Below are positions 11,047 to 19,102 of a DNA stretch of 64,000 nt, in pieces. Each line of letters opens with the position of its first letter. The stretch's first letter is position 1. Under the pieces are notes generated by a model. It was not told where the DNA came from, ran no database searches, and worked only from the letters and a program-made list of their open reading frames with translations. Where the stretch lies: positions 62,001 to 126,000 of the forward strand of contig NZ_JAATOT010000005.1 of NCBI RefSeq assembly GCF_011806455.1, written 5' to 3'. Origin of the DNA: Celeribacter sp. HF31 (lineage in GTDB: Bacteria > Pseudomonadota > Alphaproteobacteria > Rhodobacterales > Rhodobacteraceae). A program made the translations under genes and the position numbers.

Positions 11047-11113
11047 TCAATTTGCCTCGATTGCAAAAATCTCATTTGTTTAACTGAATTTTGGGAAATT
11101 GCGGTCAATTTGC
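11047..11113. repeat. Direct repeats before the MarR-like regulator
   Basis: TCAATTTGC occurs at 11047-11055 and again at 11105-11113, 58 bases apart, in the AT-rich region before the MarR/LdtR-like gene. The second copy lies about 30 bases before its ATG. These could be binding sites for the regulator itself or for another factor. Confidence 0.35.
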
Positions 11114-11143
11114 TCTCTGATACAGCCATTGGCGGAGTGACAG

Positions 11144-11641
11144 ATGAGCATGCATTCAGTATTTGTAAAACCGAGCGAGACGCCCTTCATGTCTCAATAT
11201 CTTGAGGCATTGTCCCTTGTGGAGCGACTTCATCGTCTGCTTCTCGATGTGATCAAGGATGAATTCGAACGGGTCGGCATTCTCGAAATCAACGCGGTTC
11301 AGGCGCTTTTGCTGTTCAACGTGGGTGAGAATGAGGTGACGGCGGGCGAACTGAAATCCCGCGGCTATTATCAGGGCTCGAATGTGTCCTATAATCTCAA
11401 GAAGCTCGTCGATATGGGCTATATGCACCATCAGCGTTGCGAGATTGACCGTCGCTCCGTGCGCGTCAAGCTGACCGATAAGGGCAACCATGTGCGCGTC
11501 ACCGTCGCCGAATTGTTCTCCCGTCATGCCGAGGGGCTTCAGGGCAAAGGTGTGATTTCCTCCGAGGGGATCGAGGACATCAATACCGCGCTGCGCCGGG
11601 TTGAGCGCTATTGGGCGGATCAGATTCGCTACATTTACTAA
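11144..11641 (+). CDS. MarR-family regulator, LdtR-like
   Basis: 165 residues, winged-helix regulator of the MarR superfamily. The DNA-binding part is EVTAGELKSRGYYQGSNVSYNLKKLVDMGYM (about residues 66-96), with the wing at RRSVRVKLTDKG. It resembles LdtR of rhizobia and Liberibacter, which controls an L,D-transpeptidase and osmotic tolerance, but no transpeptidase gene is adjacent. GGAG precedes the ATG by about seven bases. Regulon unknown; autoregulation is possible given the upstream repeats. Confidence 0.82.
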   Translation: MSMHSVFVKPSETPFMSQYLEALSLVERLHRLLLDVIKDEFERVGILEINAVQALLLFNVGENEVTAGELKSRGYYQGSNVSYNLKKLVDMGYMHHQRCEIDRRSVRVKLTDKGNHVRVTVAELFSRHAEGLQGKGVISSEGIEDINTALRRVERYWADQIRYIY

Positions 11642-11666
11642 GATATTTACCTGGCTTCGCGATGAA

Positions 11667-11694
11667 AAACGCCTCCCGGATGCGGGAGGCGTTT
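11667..11694. terminator. Bidirectional hairpin terminator
   Basis: AAACGCCTCCCG (11667-11678) and CGGGAGGCGTTT (11683-11694) form a 12-bp stem with a 4-base loop, with A- and T-rich flanks on both sides. It lies between the convergent regulator and gloA genes and can end both. Confidence 0.9.
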
Positions 11695-11717
11695 CGCTTT
11701 TGATGCTGCGGCCAGTT

Positions 11718-12140
11718 TCACCAGTGCCCGGTGTTTTCCATCGAGGCCCAAGGCTCTGCGGGGGCAAGGCTTTCGCCTTTTTGCAACAGCTCAATCGAGA
11801 CATTGTCCGGCGAGCGCACGAACGCCATATGCCCGTCGCGCGGCGGGCGGTTGATCACCACGCCAGCGTCCATCAGCTTTTGGCAGAGTGCGTAGATATC
11901 CTCGACCTCATAGGCCAGATGCCCGAAATGCCGACTGTCCGACGGTAGCCCCTCGTCGCCGTCCCAGTTGTAGGTCAGTTCGACCGGACATTCCGGCTGG
12001 CCCTCGGGTGCCATGAAAACCAGCGAAAACCGCCCGCCTTCATGGTCGATGCGTTTGGTTTCCTTGAGCCCCAAAAGCTCGAAAAACGCTATGGTTTTCT
12101 CCAGATCCTTCACCCGGACCATCGTGTGCAGATAGCGCAT
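11718..12140 (-). CDS. gloA: Lactoylglutathione lyase (glyoxalase I)
   Basis: 140 residues, single VOC domain protein that isomerises the hemithioacetal of methylglyoxal and glutathione to S-lactoylglutathione. The metal ligands fit His5 (LHTMVRV), Glu in CPVELTYNW, His in FGHLAYEV and Glu in VSIELLQKGE. Length and the opening MRYLHTMVRVKDLEKTI are typical. Monocistronic, ended by the shared terminator at 11667-11694. Confidence 0.93.
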   Translation of the reverse strand: MRYLHTMVRVKDLEKTIAFFELLGLKETKRIDHEGGRFSLVFMAPEGQPECPVELTYNWDGDEGLPSDSRHFGHLAYEVEDIYALCQKLMDAGVVINRPPRDGHMAFVRSPDNVSIELLQKGESLAPAEPWASMENTGHW

Positions 12141-12280
12141 GCGGCTTCCTCCTGTCTGTCTCTGACCTGAACTCTAGCCCTTTGCGGGATGAAATCCAGC
12201 TCAGACGGATATGTCTCTTTGCGAATCCCTGTCGCCTCTTTGTATAAGGGGAGGAACCACTATATCTTGGGGATCGAAGC

Positions 12281-13075
12281 GTGCAGCAATACCACGACCA
12301 GCTCAAAACCATTCTGGCCCATGGGGTCGACACCACCGACCGGACGGGCACGGGGACGCGCTCCTATTTCGGGCTTCAGGCGCGGTACGATCTGGCCGAT
12401 GGCTTTCCGATGGTGACCACGAAAAAGCTGCATCTGCGCTCGATCATCCATGAATTGCTGTGGTTTCTTTCCGGCGACACCAATATTCGCTACCTGAAAG
12501 AGAATGGTGTGTCGATCTGGGACGAATGGGCCGATGAGAACGGCGATCTCGGGCCGGTTTACGGTGCGCAATGGCGCAAATGGCCGGGGCATGAGCGTGG
12601 GCCGATTGATCAGATCGAAAATCTTCTGGCCGCAATCAAAAATGCCCCCGATTCCCGCCGGTTGATCGTCTCCGCCTGGAACCCGGCGGAGGTGGACAAT
12701 ATGGCGCTGCCGCCGTGCCACACGCTGTGGCAGGTGAAAATTCTCGGCGGTAAGCTGCATCTCCAGCTCTACCAACGCTCCGCCGATATGTTCCTCGGCG
12801 TGCCGTTCAACATTGCCTCCTACGCGCTTTTGCTTGCCATGCTGGCGCAGGTCACGGGCTATGAGCCGGGCACTTTCGTGCATTCCATCGGCGATGCGCA
12901 TATTTACACCAACCACATGGAGCAGGTGGAGCTGCAACTCTCGCGGACGCCCAAGGCGTTGCCGAAGCTGCGTCTCAATCCCGATGTAAAGAGCCTCTTT
13001 GATTTCAAATATGAGGACATCGAGATTCTCGACTACGACCCCGACCCGGCGATCAAAGCGCCGGTGGCCGTGTAA
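12281..13075 (+). CDS. thyA: Thymidylate synthase
   Basis: 264 residues, the short E. coli-like length. It methylates dUMP to dTMP using methylene-tetrahydrofolate. Cys146 in [10 protein letters not shown] is the nucleophile; [12 protein letters not shown] and HIYTNH are the nucleotide-binding motifs, and DRTGTGT the phosphate loop. It starts with GTG, with GGGGA about nine bases before. The dihydrofolate reductase gene follows after 12 bases, so the oxidised folate made here is recycled by its operon partner. Confidence 0.97.
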   Translation: MQQYHDQLKTILAHGVDTTDRTGTGTRSYFGLQARYDLADGFPMVTTKKLHLRSIIHELLWFLSGDTNIRYLKENGVSIWDEWADENGDLGPVYGAQWRKWPGHERGPIDQIENLLAAIKNAPDSRRLIVSAWNPAEVDNMALPPCHTLWQVKILGGKLHLQLYQRSADMFLGVPFNIASYALLLAMLAQVTGYEPGTFVHSIGDAHIYTNHMEQVELQLSRTPKALPKLRLNPDVKSLFDFKYEDIEILDYDPDPAIKAPVAV

Positions 13076-13087
13076 GGAGCGCCGCAG

Positions 13088-13561
13088 ATGATCACACTTA
13101 TCGCCGCCCGCGACCGCAACGGGGCCATTGGCAAGGACAACACCATTCCTTGGGAGGCGCCCGAGGATATGAAATTCTTCATGCGCGAAACCATGGGGGG
13201 CGCGGTGATCATGGGGCGGCACACCTGGGACAGTTTGCCGTTCAAGCCCTTGAAAAATCGCCTCAATATCGTGGTGTCTTCGCAAGGTGTCGATCACGAT
13301 CATGTCTTTGCGACGGTCGAAGAGGCAATCGCTTTTGCGAGCTCCGAAGGTCGTGCGCGCCTTTACGCCATGGGCGGTTTCGGGATTTACAAGGCGATGC
13401 TGCCGCTGGCCGACCGGCTCGTGATCACAGAGGTGGACACGGAGGTCGAAGGGGCGGACACATGGTTCCCTGAATTCGATTCCGCAGAGTGGCGCGAGGT
13501 CTCCCGCATGGTGCTACGGACAGAGGCGCCGCGCTGCGAGGTTGTGGAATGGGTGCGGTGA
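13088..13561 (+). CDS. folA: Dihydrofolate reductase
   Basis: 157 residues; reduces dihydrofolate to tetrahydrofolate with NADPH. The signature LIAARDRNGAIGKDNTIPWEAPEDMKFF holds the Met20-type loop and the catalytic acid (Glu-Asp near residue 28), with GRHTWDSLPFKPLKNRLNIVVS and the glycine-rich AMGGFGIY near residue 98. AGGAG lies eight bases before the ATG. Second gene of the thyA-folA operon. Confidence 0.97.
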   Translation: MITLIAARDRNGAIGKDNTIPWEAPEDMKFFMRETMGGAVIMGRHTWDSLPFKPLKNRLNIVVSSQGVDHDHVFATVEEAIAFASSEGRARLYAMGGFGIYKAMLPLADRLVITEVDTEVEGADTWFPEFDSAEWREVSRMVLRTEAPRCEVVEWVR

Positions 13562-13683
13562 ATACCTCAAATCGGGCGTGATTGTTTGCGGTTTGTGAGC
13601 AATGGTCGGAGGACGCCACCCAAGCCTTGCCGCAGATCGCCCCCTGAGCTAACCTTCTCCCAAGTATTTCAGGAGTTTGAGCC

Positions 13684-13989
13684 ATGTTGAAGACCGCCAT
13701 CACAGCCCTCATCGTGACCTTGGGTGCAAGCCCGGTTTTGGCCGCGGAGACGCAGCCCTATGATCCCTCGGTCAAACTCTTTGCCTATGAAAAACAAGTG
13801 GATAACTTCTGCCCGGCGGGGACACAGCCGATCCGCTACAATGGTGTGATCTGTTGCGGGACGCCGAATGCGACCGGCTATGGCGATGCGCCCGTGGTGC
13901 GGCGCAGTTCCACTCCGACCGTGGCGAACACGACCGATCCGAAATCGCCGAATTACCAGCCTGACAGCATTTCCATGTCCGGGAGCTAA
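13684..13989 (+). CDS. Small secreted protein of unknown function
   Basis: 101 residues with a signal peptide (MLKTAITALIVTLGASPVLA). The mature part is hydrophilic, has a cluster FCPAGTQPIRYNGVICCG with three cysteines, and ends in a Ser/Thr/Pro-rich tail. AGGAG is placed well before the ATG. No family recognised. It probably sits in the periplasm. Confidence 0.65.
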   Translation: MLKTAITALIVTLGASPVLAAETQPYDPSVKLFAYEKQVDNFCPAGTQPIRYNGVICCGTPNATGYGDAPVVRRSSTPTVANTTDPKSPNYQPDSISMSGS

Positions 13990-14053
13990 ACCGGCCCTGC
14001 ATTTGTGCAGAGTTTTCTTAGGGTGAATGTCATCTCTGTGTTACATTGGGTGC

Positions 14054-14380
14054 ATGAGCATCCGAAACACAGTTCTATTGAGCGGCATGGGCGCAGTTTT
14101 GGCGCTGGTTGGCCTGCGCGCCGAGGCGCAAAGCCTGATCGGAGAGGTGCTCTGCGGTCCGCAACAGGAGATCCATGCCAAGCTCGCCCGCCAATTCGGC
14201 GCGGTCAAAACCGGCACGGGCCTGCGTGGCCCCGAGGCGGTGATGGAGATTTGGACCAACCCAAAATCCGGCGACTGGACGCTTGTGCAGACCTATGTCG
14301 AGGGGCGGAGCTGCATCGTCGCCATGGGTGAATATTGGGAAGATCTCGCACCGACAGAGGCCCCGGAGACGGCGGGCTGA
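14054..14380 (+). CDS. Small exported protein of unknown function
   Basis: 108 residues from the ATG of MSIRNTVLLSGMG, which begins a signal-like hydrophobic segment (to about residue 26, RAEAQ). An upstream in-frame start is less likely because it would bury this signal. The mature part contains two cysteines (LCGPQQE and RSCIVAMGEYWE) and the segment GPEAVMEIWTNPKSGDWTLVQTY. I do not know its role. It is convergent with the SGNH hydrolase gene. Confidence 0.65.
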   Translation: MSIRNTVLLSGMGAVLALVGLRAEAQSLIGEVLCGPQQEIHAKLARQFGAVKTGTGLRGPEAVMEIWTNPKSGDWTLVQTYVEGRSCIVAMGEYWEDLAPTEAPETAG

Positions 14381-14383
14381 GCC

Positions 14384-15022
14384 TCAGTCTTCGGCAATTT
14401 CCGACAGGATAAACCCGGCCACGGCTTGCCCCAGAGCCTCATGGGCCGCAGCATCGAAATGCACGCCGTCCAGATCGGAGACAGAAATCACCTCATTGGC
14501 GTCGAAGACGGCGACATCGCGGGCGTCGGCCTCGGCACGCATGGCGTCCTGAACCGCCTGGGCTTTGTCCGCCGCGCCGACATAGGTCTCGGCCAAACAG
14601 CCCGCCGCATGGGGCCGGGGCGGCAGGATGAGGAAGGGTTCGAACCCGCCGTGACGGGCCTGCATCTCTTCCGACAATGCGACGTCGAGGTGAAAGCCAC
14701 AGGCGGCGGCGATGTCTTCGGGCGCGGCCTCGAAATGCGCCTTGAGATCGTTGGTGCCCAGCATGATCGTCATCGCGTCAATTGGCCCGTGGCTTTCAAG
14801 CGCGGTGAACAGCCCGATCCGCCCGTCCATATGCGGCCCCATTTCGGGATCGGGAAAAGCAAAAGTACGCCCCGGCAGACCCTCTTCGACCACATTCCAA
14901 CCCAACACGTCGGCCATCACCACAGGCCAGCGGCGGGTGAGGCGTGGAAGATCGGTGGGGCGGGTGCGCATCGGCTGAACGCCGTGGGTGTTGCTGTCGC
15001 CGAAGGTCAGGATCAAAGGCAT
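14384..15022 (-). CDS. SGNH/GDSL-family hydrolase (arylesterase-like)
   Basis: 212 residues without a signal peptide, so probably cytoplasmic. The four SGNH blocks are visible: GDSN with Ser10, Gly in the LPGRTF region, GTND with Asn91, and DGVHF with Asp185 and His188. These enzymes are esterases, thioesterases or lipases of broad range; this one resembles bacterial arylesterases. Substrate unknown. Confidence 0.88.
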   Translation of the reverse strand: MPLILTFGDSNTHGVQPMRTRPTDLPRLTRRWPVVMADVLGWNVVEEGLPGRTFAFPDPEMGPHMDGRIGLFTALESHGPIDAMTIMLGTNDLKAHFEAAPEDIAAACGFHLDVALSEEMQARHGGFEPFLILPPRPHAAGCLAETYVGAADKAQAVQDAMRAEADARDVAVFDANEVISVSDLDGVHFDAAAHEALGQAVAGFILSEIAED

Positions 15023-15092
15023 CGGGGTCTCCCAAAAGAAAAGCGGCCCCGAGACTGCGCCCGGAACCGCCGACTTTCAAGATCGAAAAGCT

Positions 15093-15299
15093 TTAAAGCG
15101 CGACAAGTTCAGAGGCGGATGCGCGTCCGTCGCGGCCTTCACGAAGTTCGTAGCCGATCTTCATGTTGTCTGCGAGGCCGGTCATGCCAGCGCGTTCGAC
15201 CGCAGAAATGTGCACGAACACATCCTTGCCGCCGTCGTCAGGTGCAATAAAGCCGTAGCCTTTGGTGGTGTTGAACCATTTCACGGTGCCAGTGGGCAT
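15093..15299 (-). CDS. Cold-shock domain protein
   Basis: 68 residues, a single OB-fold cold-shock domain. RNP1 is KGYGFIAP and RNP2 is DVFVHI. It binds single-stranded RNA or DNA and acts as an RNA chaperone. The start MPTGTVKWFN is preceded by AAGGAG. A leader of over 100 bases lies upstream, as is usual for csp genes with temperature-sensitive mRNAs. Confidence 0.95.
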   Translation of the reverse strand: MPTGTVKWFNTTKGYGFIAPDDGGKDVFVHISAVERAGMTGLADNMKIGYELREGRDGRASASELVAL

Positions 15300-15528
15300 A
15301 TCCCCGTATCTCCTTATCGTTTCATCCGCCGCAACGTGCGACGGGCCGGTGCAGCCAGGTCTTCCAAGTCTTCCTGCTGCCCCGTAAGGAGCGGTCGTTC
15401 GAAAGTCAGCAGTCACGCTTTCGAGTGTGCAACACATCCGTATAAAGGCAAGCGACAAAATCGTAACACATGGCCAAGTGCCGAAATTTGGGCAAAATGC
15501 CACCAAAATTGCCATTGAGGAGAGCGAA

Positions 15529-15840
15529 ATGACCGTGATTTATGGGATAAAGACCTGTGACACCTGCCGAAAAGCGGTGAAAGCGCTGGGGGTGGAGTTG
15601 ACCGATATACGCACAGAATCCCTGTCCAAAGAGCAGCTTGAGCGATTCTATGCCCAGTTTGGCGAGGCTTTGGTCAACACGCGCTCGACCACATGGCGCG
15701 GGCTGTCGGAAGAAGAACGGGCGCGTCCACCGCTCGATCTTTTGGCGGATCATCCGACGCTCATGAAACGTCCGGTGATCGAGAAAGACGGTGAGCTCTA
15801 TCTCGGCTGGGGCAAGGATGTGCAGGCGGCACTTCTTTAA
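15529..15840 (+). CDS. ArsC/Spx-family thioredoxin-fold protein
   Basis: 103 residues from the ATG after GAGGAGAG. The N-terminal MTVIYGIKTCDTCRKAVKAL has the CxxC of the ArsC/Spx/YffB family, and LMKRPVIEKDGELYLGW is the conserved C-terminal signature with the arginine. It could be a glutaredoxin-dependent arsenate reductase or, more likely given no ars genes nearby, an uncharacterised YffB-type protein. Divergent from the cold-shock gene. Confidence 0.85.
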   Translation: MTVIYGIKTCDTCRKAVKALGVELTDIRTESLSKEQLERFYAQFGEALVNTRSTTWRGLSEEERARPPLDLLADHPTLMKRPVIEKDGELYLGWGKDVQAALL

Positions 15841-15887
15841 CCTGCCCGCAAGAACGCCTATGTGACAGCGACAAGAGAAGGAGAGCG

Positions 15888-16259
15888 GTGATGCGCAACG
15901 CGGCGCTGGTGCTTGGGGTTTTGGGTGGCGTGCTCGCCATGTTTGTCGGCTTTTTCAGCTTTGGCTACACCGAGGCGATTGATCGTTGGGGCGAGGTCGA
16001 GGGGCTGTTCGAACAGGTGGCGAATGTCGATCTGATCCGGGCGGCGAGCTTTCTGGCCCCGCTCCTCGCCATCGCAGGCGGCGCCATGGCCCACGCCCGC
16101 GCCCTTTGGGGTGGGCTGTTGATGTGGGCGGCGGCAGGCCTGATCTACGTCGGCTTTGGCTTCAACGTCTTTACCATGTTCCCCTTGGGCTTCTGCGTCC
16201 TGGGCGGTTTTCTGGCACTGGCGGCGGGCAAACCGGACGAGGCCAAGGCGCATTTTTAA
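15888..16259 (+). CDS. Small integral membrane protein, unknown function
   Basis: 123 residues starting GTG-ATG after AAGGAGAG. Four hydrophobic segments can be seen (about 5-27, 50-68, 72-92 and 95-113) with short charged loops and almost no cysteine. Function unknown. Its last four bases overlap the stop of the convergent DoxX gene of the bufferin cluster. Confidence 0.7.
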   Translation: MMRNAALVLGVLGGVLAMFVGFFSFGYTEAIDRWGEVEGLFEQVANVDLIRAASFLAPLLAIAGGAMAHARALWGGLLMWAAAGLIYVGFGFNVFTMFPLGFCVLGGFLALAAGKPDEAKAHF

Positions 16260-16792
16260 CTGGGATTCAGGCGATTGAAAATCACCCGATCCAATGAGGC
16301 CCAACCTCCACCAAGTCCGACAAGCGTGAGCAGGACCATCCCCCAAAGCGCGCGTTGGTCAAAGATCAGCGCATCGGAATGCCGATCGAACAGCGCGCCA
16401 ATGGTCGCCATGTCGAGACCATGCCCGATCACATCGGTGAGGCTTTGCACGAGGACAAAGCCGATCATGCCCAGAGCGGCGAGCCGTGTTGCGAGACCTA
16501 GAACAATCAGCAGGGGCAAGAGGAATTCGGCGTAGGTTCCCGCCATGATCACCAGCCATTCAAATGAACCAAAGCCAGAGATGTCATAGCCTGCGGCTTC
16601 CATTTTGCGGGGAAAAATCTGGGCATAGGCGTTGAAGGACGGCGTGAACGGCCCCTCCAGTTTGGTCAGAGCCGAGGCCCAGAAATAGCGCAAGAGCACG
16701 GCGGAAAAGGTGAAACGCGCCAGCAGGGGCAGGGCGTTTATGGCCGCTGCGTTGGTTTGGGCCAGCTTGGTCGAGAGCATATCGTTACACAT
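16256..16792 (-). CDS. DoxX-family membrane protein of bufferin cluster (BufD-like)
   Basis: 178 residues with four hydrophobic helices of the DoxX type. The start MCNDMLSTK follows GGAGAGGG and lies 8 bases inside the preceding DUF2063 gene, so it is translationally coupled. DoxX proteins are quinone-linked membrane proteins often tied to thiol oxidation. In Caulobacter-type bufferin operons the last gene is a DoxX protein, proposed to assist the metallophore in the envelope. Its exact reaction is not established. Confidence 0.85.
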   Translation of the reverse strand: MCNDMLSTKLAQTNAAAINALPLLARFTFSAVLLRYFWASALTKLEGPFTPSFNAYAQIFPRKMEAAGYDISGFGSFEWLVIMAGTYAEFLLPLLIVLGLATRLAALGMIGFVLVQSLTDVIGHGLDMATIGALFDRHSDALIFDQRALWGMVLLTLVGLGGGWASLDRVIFNRLNPS

Positions 16793-17519
16793 CGTGATCC
16801 CTCTCCAGAATGTCGATGATGGCGCCGCCTTTCAAAAGCGTGCCGAGAAATTGCGAAAGGTCGAGATCCGAGGGCGCAAGTTCGGCGGCATTCGCGAGCG
16901 CCATACCGTCCCGCAAGGCGTCAAGCACGGCACAGGTGCCAGGCGGAAAGGCGGTGGCGACGGGGTCGAAACCCGGACGTGTGATCAGTACGTCCTCCGC
17001 CCCGCCCGACGGTCGGTCGCCGTCCAGGGCAAATCGGCGCAGTTTGGTGACCGGATAGGCGCTTGCGAGCCAGATGACGGTCGGCGCGAGCACCACTTGG
17101 CGGGTGAACAACAAGGGATCGGAGAACTCCGCCGCAGGCACAGGGCGCGTGTCTGCGGCGTGATAACTTTGGCGCAGCGCATATTCGAGACGTGCCACAT
17201 CGCCGAGATAGGGCAGGCGGGAGGCCGGGGCAAAGCTGTCGATAAACGCCGCAAAATCAGCCCCATAGAGAGGCAGGATTGGCGTTTTGGGGGGGTGCGC
17301 GCGGACGTAGTCTCCCGTCATCGCGTCGAAAAACGCGTCTCCGACGAGGGATTTCACCGCCGGATAGGAGGCGGCGATGGCCTCTTTGAGGCCCACGATG
17401 ATGTTGTTGCGATAGACGTCGAAGCGCCGCTTGGCTGGGGTGCCCGACGGGGTGATGAGACCCGCCGGGATCGGGGCCTCGGGCGCAAGTGCGGCTTTGA
17501 TGAAGTCCTGCTGTTTCAT
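16785..17519 (-). CDS. DUF2063 partner protein of bufferin cluster (BufC/HvfC-like)
   Basis: 244 residues. The N-terminal domain (QDFIKAALAPE..., with RRFDVYRNNIIVGLKEAIAASYPAVKSLVGDAFF at about residues 31-64) is DUF2063, the putative DNA-binding-like domain found next to DUF692 enzymes. It is thought to deliver the precursor peptide to the MNIO enzyme. Its ATG overlaps the stop of the MNIO gene (ATGA at 17516-17519), which argues for a 1:1 complex. Confidence 0.9.
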   Translation of the reverse strand: MKQQDFIKAALAPEAPIPAGLITPSGTPAKRRFDVYRNNIIVGLKEAIAASYPAVKSLVGDAFFDAMTGDYVRAHPPKTPILPLYGADFAAFIDSFAPASRLPYLGDVARLEYALRQSYHAADTRPVPAAEFSDPLLFTRQVVLAPTVIWLASAYPVTKLRRFALDGDRPSGGAEDVLITRPGFDPVATAFPPGTCAVLDALRDGMALANAAELAPSDLDLSQFLGTLLKGGAIIDILERDHDV

Positions 17520-18376
17520 ACCAGCACCTGTTCGAGACGGAGCGCAGCACGGGCGACCTCAGAGGCCAGAACCTCCCACTCGGGCACATCCGTGTCCCAT
17601 TCGATGAGCGTCGGCTTCGGCCCGCCAGTGGCCAGAGCGTAGGTGTAAAGATGCCAGACCGGATCGGCGACCTCGCGACCGTGGCTGTCGATCAACAGCG
17701 GTGCGCCGTCTTCGTCCTGATCCTCATCGTGACCGCCAAGGTGGATTTCCCCCACGGCCTCATGCGGGAAGGCATCGATATAGTCATAGGCGTCGATCCG
17801 CAGGTTGTTGGCGGAGACGAAAACATTGTTCACATCAAGCAAAAGCCCGCAACCGGTGCGCTTGACGACAGCGCGCAGGAACTCGACCTCGCCATAAGTG
17901 CTTTCGGCGAAAGCCAGATAGGAGGACGGGTTTTCCAAGAGCATCTGTCGTCCGAGAGTGCTTTGCACCTCGTCAATGTGGTCGCACACACGGGCGAGGG
18001 TTTTGGCGGTATAGGGGAGGGGCAGAAGGTCGTTGAAATAACCTGTGTCGTGCGTCGACCAGGCGAGATGTTCGGAGAAGGAGGCGGGGTTGATCTCGTC
18101 GATGAGATGGCTCAGCCGCACGAGGTGATCCGGATCAAGGCGGCCCTCGCCGCCAATTGAAAGCCCCACGCCATGCACGGAAATGGGAAAGCGATCCGAC
18201 AGCGCGCGCAGCTGTGCCATCGGACGTCCGCCCGCGGCGCCTTTTTCGCCCATGTAGTTTTCTGCATGGATTTCGAACCATTTCACCGGGTGATCCCCCT
18301 CGGAAATGTTCGAAAAGTGCTTGGATTTATATCCCACGCCGACGCCCATCGGCAGCTGATTTGTCTGGTCCAACAT
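17516..18376 (-). CDS. MNIO (DUF692) peptide-modifying oxidase of bufferin cluster (BufB-like)
   Basis: 286 residues from the ATG preceded by AGGAGG seven bases upstream; an upstream TTG would contain that ribosome site. This multinuclear non-heme iron oxidase family has a TIM-barrel with His/Asp/Glu iron ligands, seen here as FEIHAENYM, SVHGVGLSIGG, SEHLAW, LENPSSYL, LLLDVNNVFVSANN, EIHLGGHDED and EWDTDVP. Characterised relatives convert precursor cysteines to thiooxazole or related groups. It follows the precursor gene by 69 bases and is coupled to its partner gene. Confidence 0.93.
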   Translation of the reverse strand: MLDQTNQLPMGVGVGYKSKHFSNISEGDHPVKWFEIHAENYMGEKGAAGGRPMAQLRALSDRFPISVHGVGLSIGGEGRLDPDHLVRLSHLIDEINPASFSEHLAWSTHDTGYFNDLLPLPYTAKTLARVCDHIDEVQSTLGRQMLLENPSSYLAFAESTYGEVEFLRAVVKRTGCGLLLDVNNVFVSANNLRIDAYDYIDAFPHEAVGEIHLGGHDEDQDEDGAPLLIDSHGREVADPVWHLYTYALATGGPKPTLIEWDTDVPEWEVLASEVARAALRLEQVLV

Positions 18377-18445
18377 CGAAGCCTCCTGCAAAATCGGGAA
18401 AAATGACCCGGCGCATGTGGTCCGTCACGCGCCGGGCCAAACCGG

Positions 18446-18751
18446 TTAGCTGTCCATCGGCAGGTCGCGCTCAAGCGCTTCGAGCGAGCCCATGCGTTCT
18501 GTGCCGTCCATCATGGCCGGAAGCTCGATGTCGGCGCAGGTGCCGGCGGGCACCAGCGTCCAGGCGTTGCCTTGGTAGTCGACTTTCGAGGTGCCGGCAC
18601 AGGTCGTGCCCGGACCTGCCGCGCAGCCGTTTTCACCGGCCAGCGCCACGCCGTAGCATTTTTCCTGCTCTTGGGCAGAGGCGGCGTTCGCGATGGAGAG
18701 GGCGGCGGTCATTGCGCCAAGAAGGGCGAGGGTTTTCGATTGAGTGCTCAT
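18446..18751 (-). CDS. Bufferin-type precursor peptide (DUF2282)
   Basis: 101 residues with a Sec signal peptide ending at about residue 26 (NAASA). The mature part has four cysteines, Cys32, Cys43, Cys51 and Cys72, in [24 protein letters not shown] and VPAGTC, the pattern of the DUF2282 bufferin family. In Caulobacter such precursors are modified at the middle cysteines by an MNIO enzyme and then bind copper in the periplasm. The C-terminal 25 residues are acidic and Met-rich. GGGAG precedes the ATG. First gene of a four-gene operon (precursor, MNIO, DUF2063, DoxX). Confidence 0.9.
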   Translation of the reverse strand: MSTQSKTLALLGAMTAALSIANAASAQEQEKCYGVALAGENGCAAGPGTTCAGTSKVDYQGNAWTLVPAGTCADIELPAMMDGTERMGSLEALERDLPMDS

Positions 18752-18850
18752 TGGGTGTGTCTCCCGTTAGGTTCATGCGTTTCCGCCGTCAGTGGCGGTG
18801 AACACAGATTGGCCCACCGGGGCGGTCACAGGCCATTCACGGGGACGTCA

Positions 18851-18868
18851 CCTGACGCGTGTGTCAGG
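18851..18868. promoter_or_regulatory. Dyad upstream of the bufferin operon
   Basis: CCTGAC (18851-18856) and GTCAGG (18863-18868) form a perfect dyad with a 6-base spacer, 100 bases upstream of the precursor start. It could be an operator for a metal- or stress-responsive regulator. No regulator gene is adjacent, so this is only a candidate site. Confidence 0.35.
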
Positions 18869-19056
18869 GGGTGAAACAAACGGATTTGTGATTTGATCCG
18901 GCGGCGAAACTGGTCCGCGAGGTCCACATTCAATGTCTGGAATTTTTGTGAGGTATCTATTTTGAGCGTATACTCAAGTATTTGTCGGCCAAAATCCGCC
19001 GATCTGCACCTGTAACAATTCTCACGCAAAAAGCGATATCGCGTGTGCCGCAATGC

Positions 19057-19083
19057 AAAAGGCCCCCGAAGCGGGGGCCTTTT
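19057..19083 (-). terminator. Terminator of thrS
   Basis: AAAAGGCCCCCG (19057-19068) and CGGGGGCCTTTT (19072-19083) form a 12-bp stem with a 3-base loop, 20 bases after the thrS stop on the minus strand. The run of A on the plus strand gives the T tail in the thrS direction. Confidence 0.92.
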
Positions 19084-19102
19084 CGTTTCAGATATGTCTG
19101 AA

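Larger units (their letters stand above)
18752..19102. other. Intergenic region with bufferin promoter and thrS terminator
   Basis: No gene is seen. On the bufferin side it holds a 6-bp dyad at 18851-18868 about 100 bases before the precursor gene; the middle is AT-rich (18950-19030); the right end holds the thrS terminator hairpin at 19057-19083. I could not assign a sigma factor motif with confidence. Confidence 0.6.

Noticed and set aside
15300-15528. A riboswitch or thermosensor in the cold-shock gene leader
   Set aside because: A leader is present but no conserved structure could be identified by eye.
15529-15840. Arsenic resistance locus
   Set aside because: The ArsC/Spx-like gene is alone; no arsB, arsH or adjacent ArsR gene is found within 20 kb.
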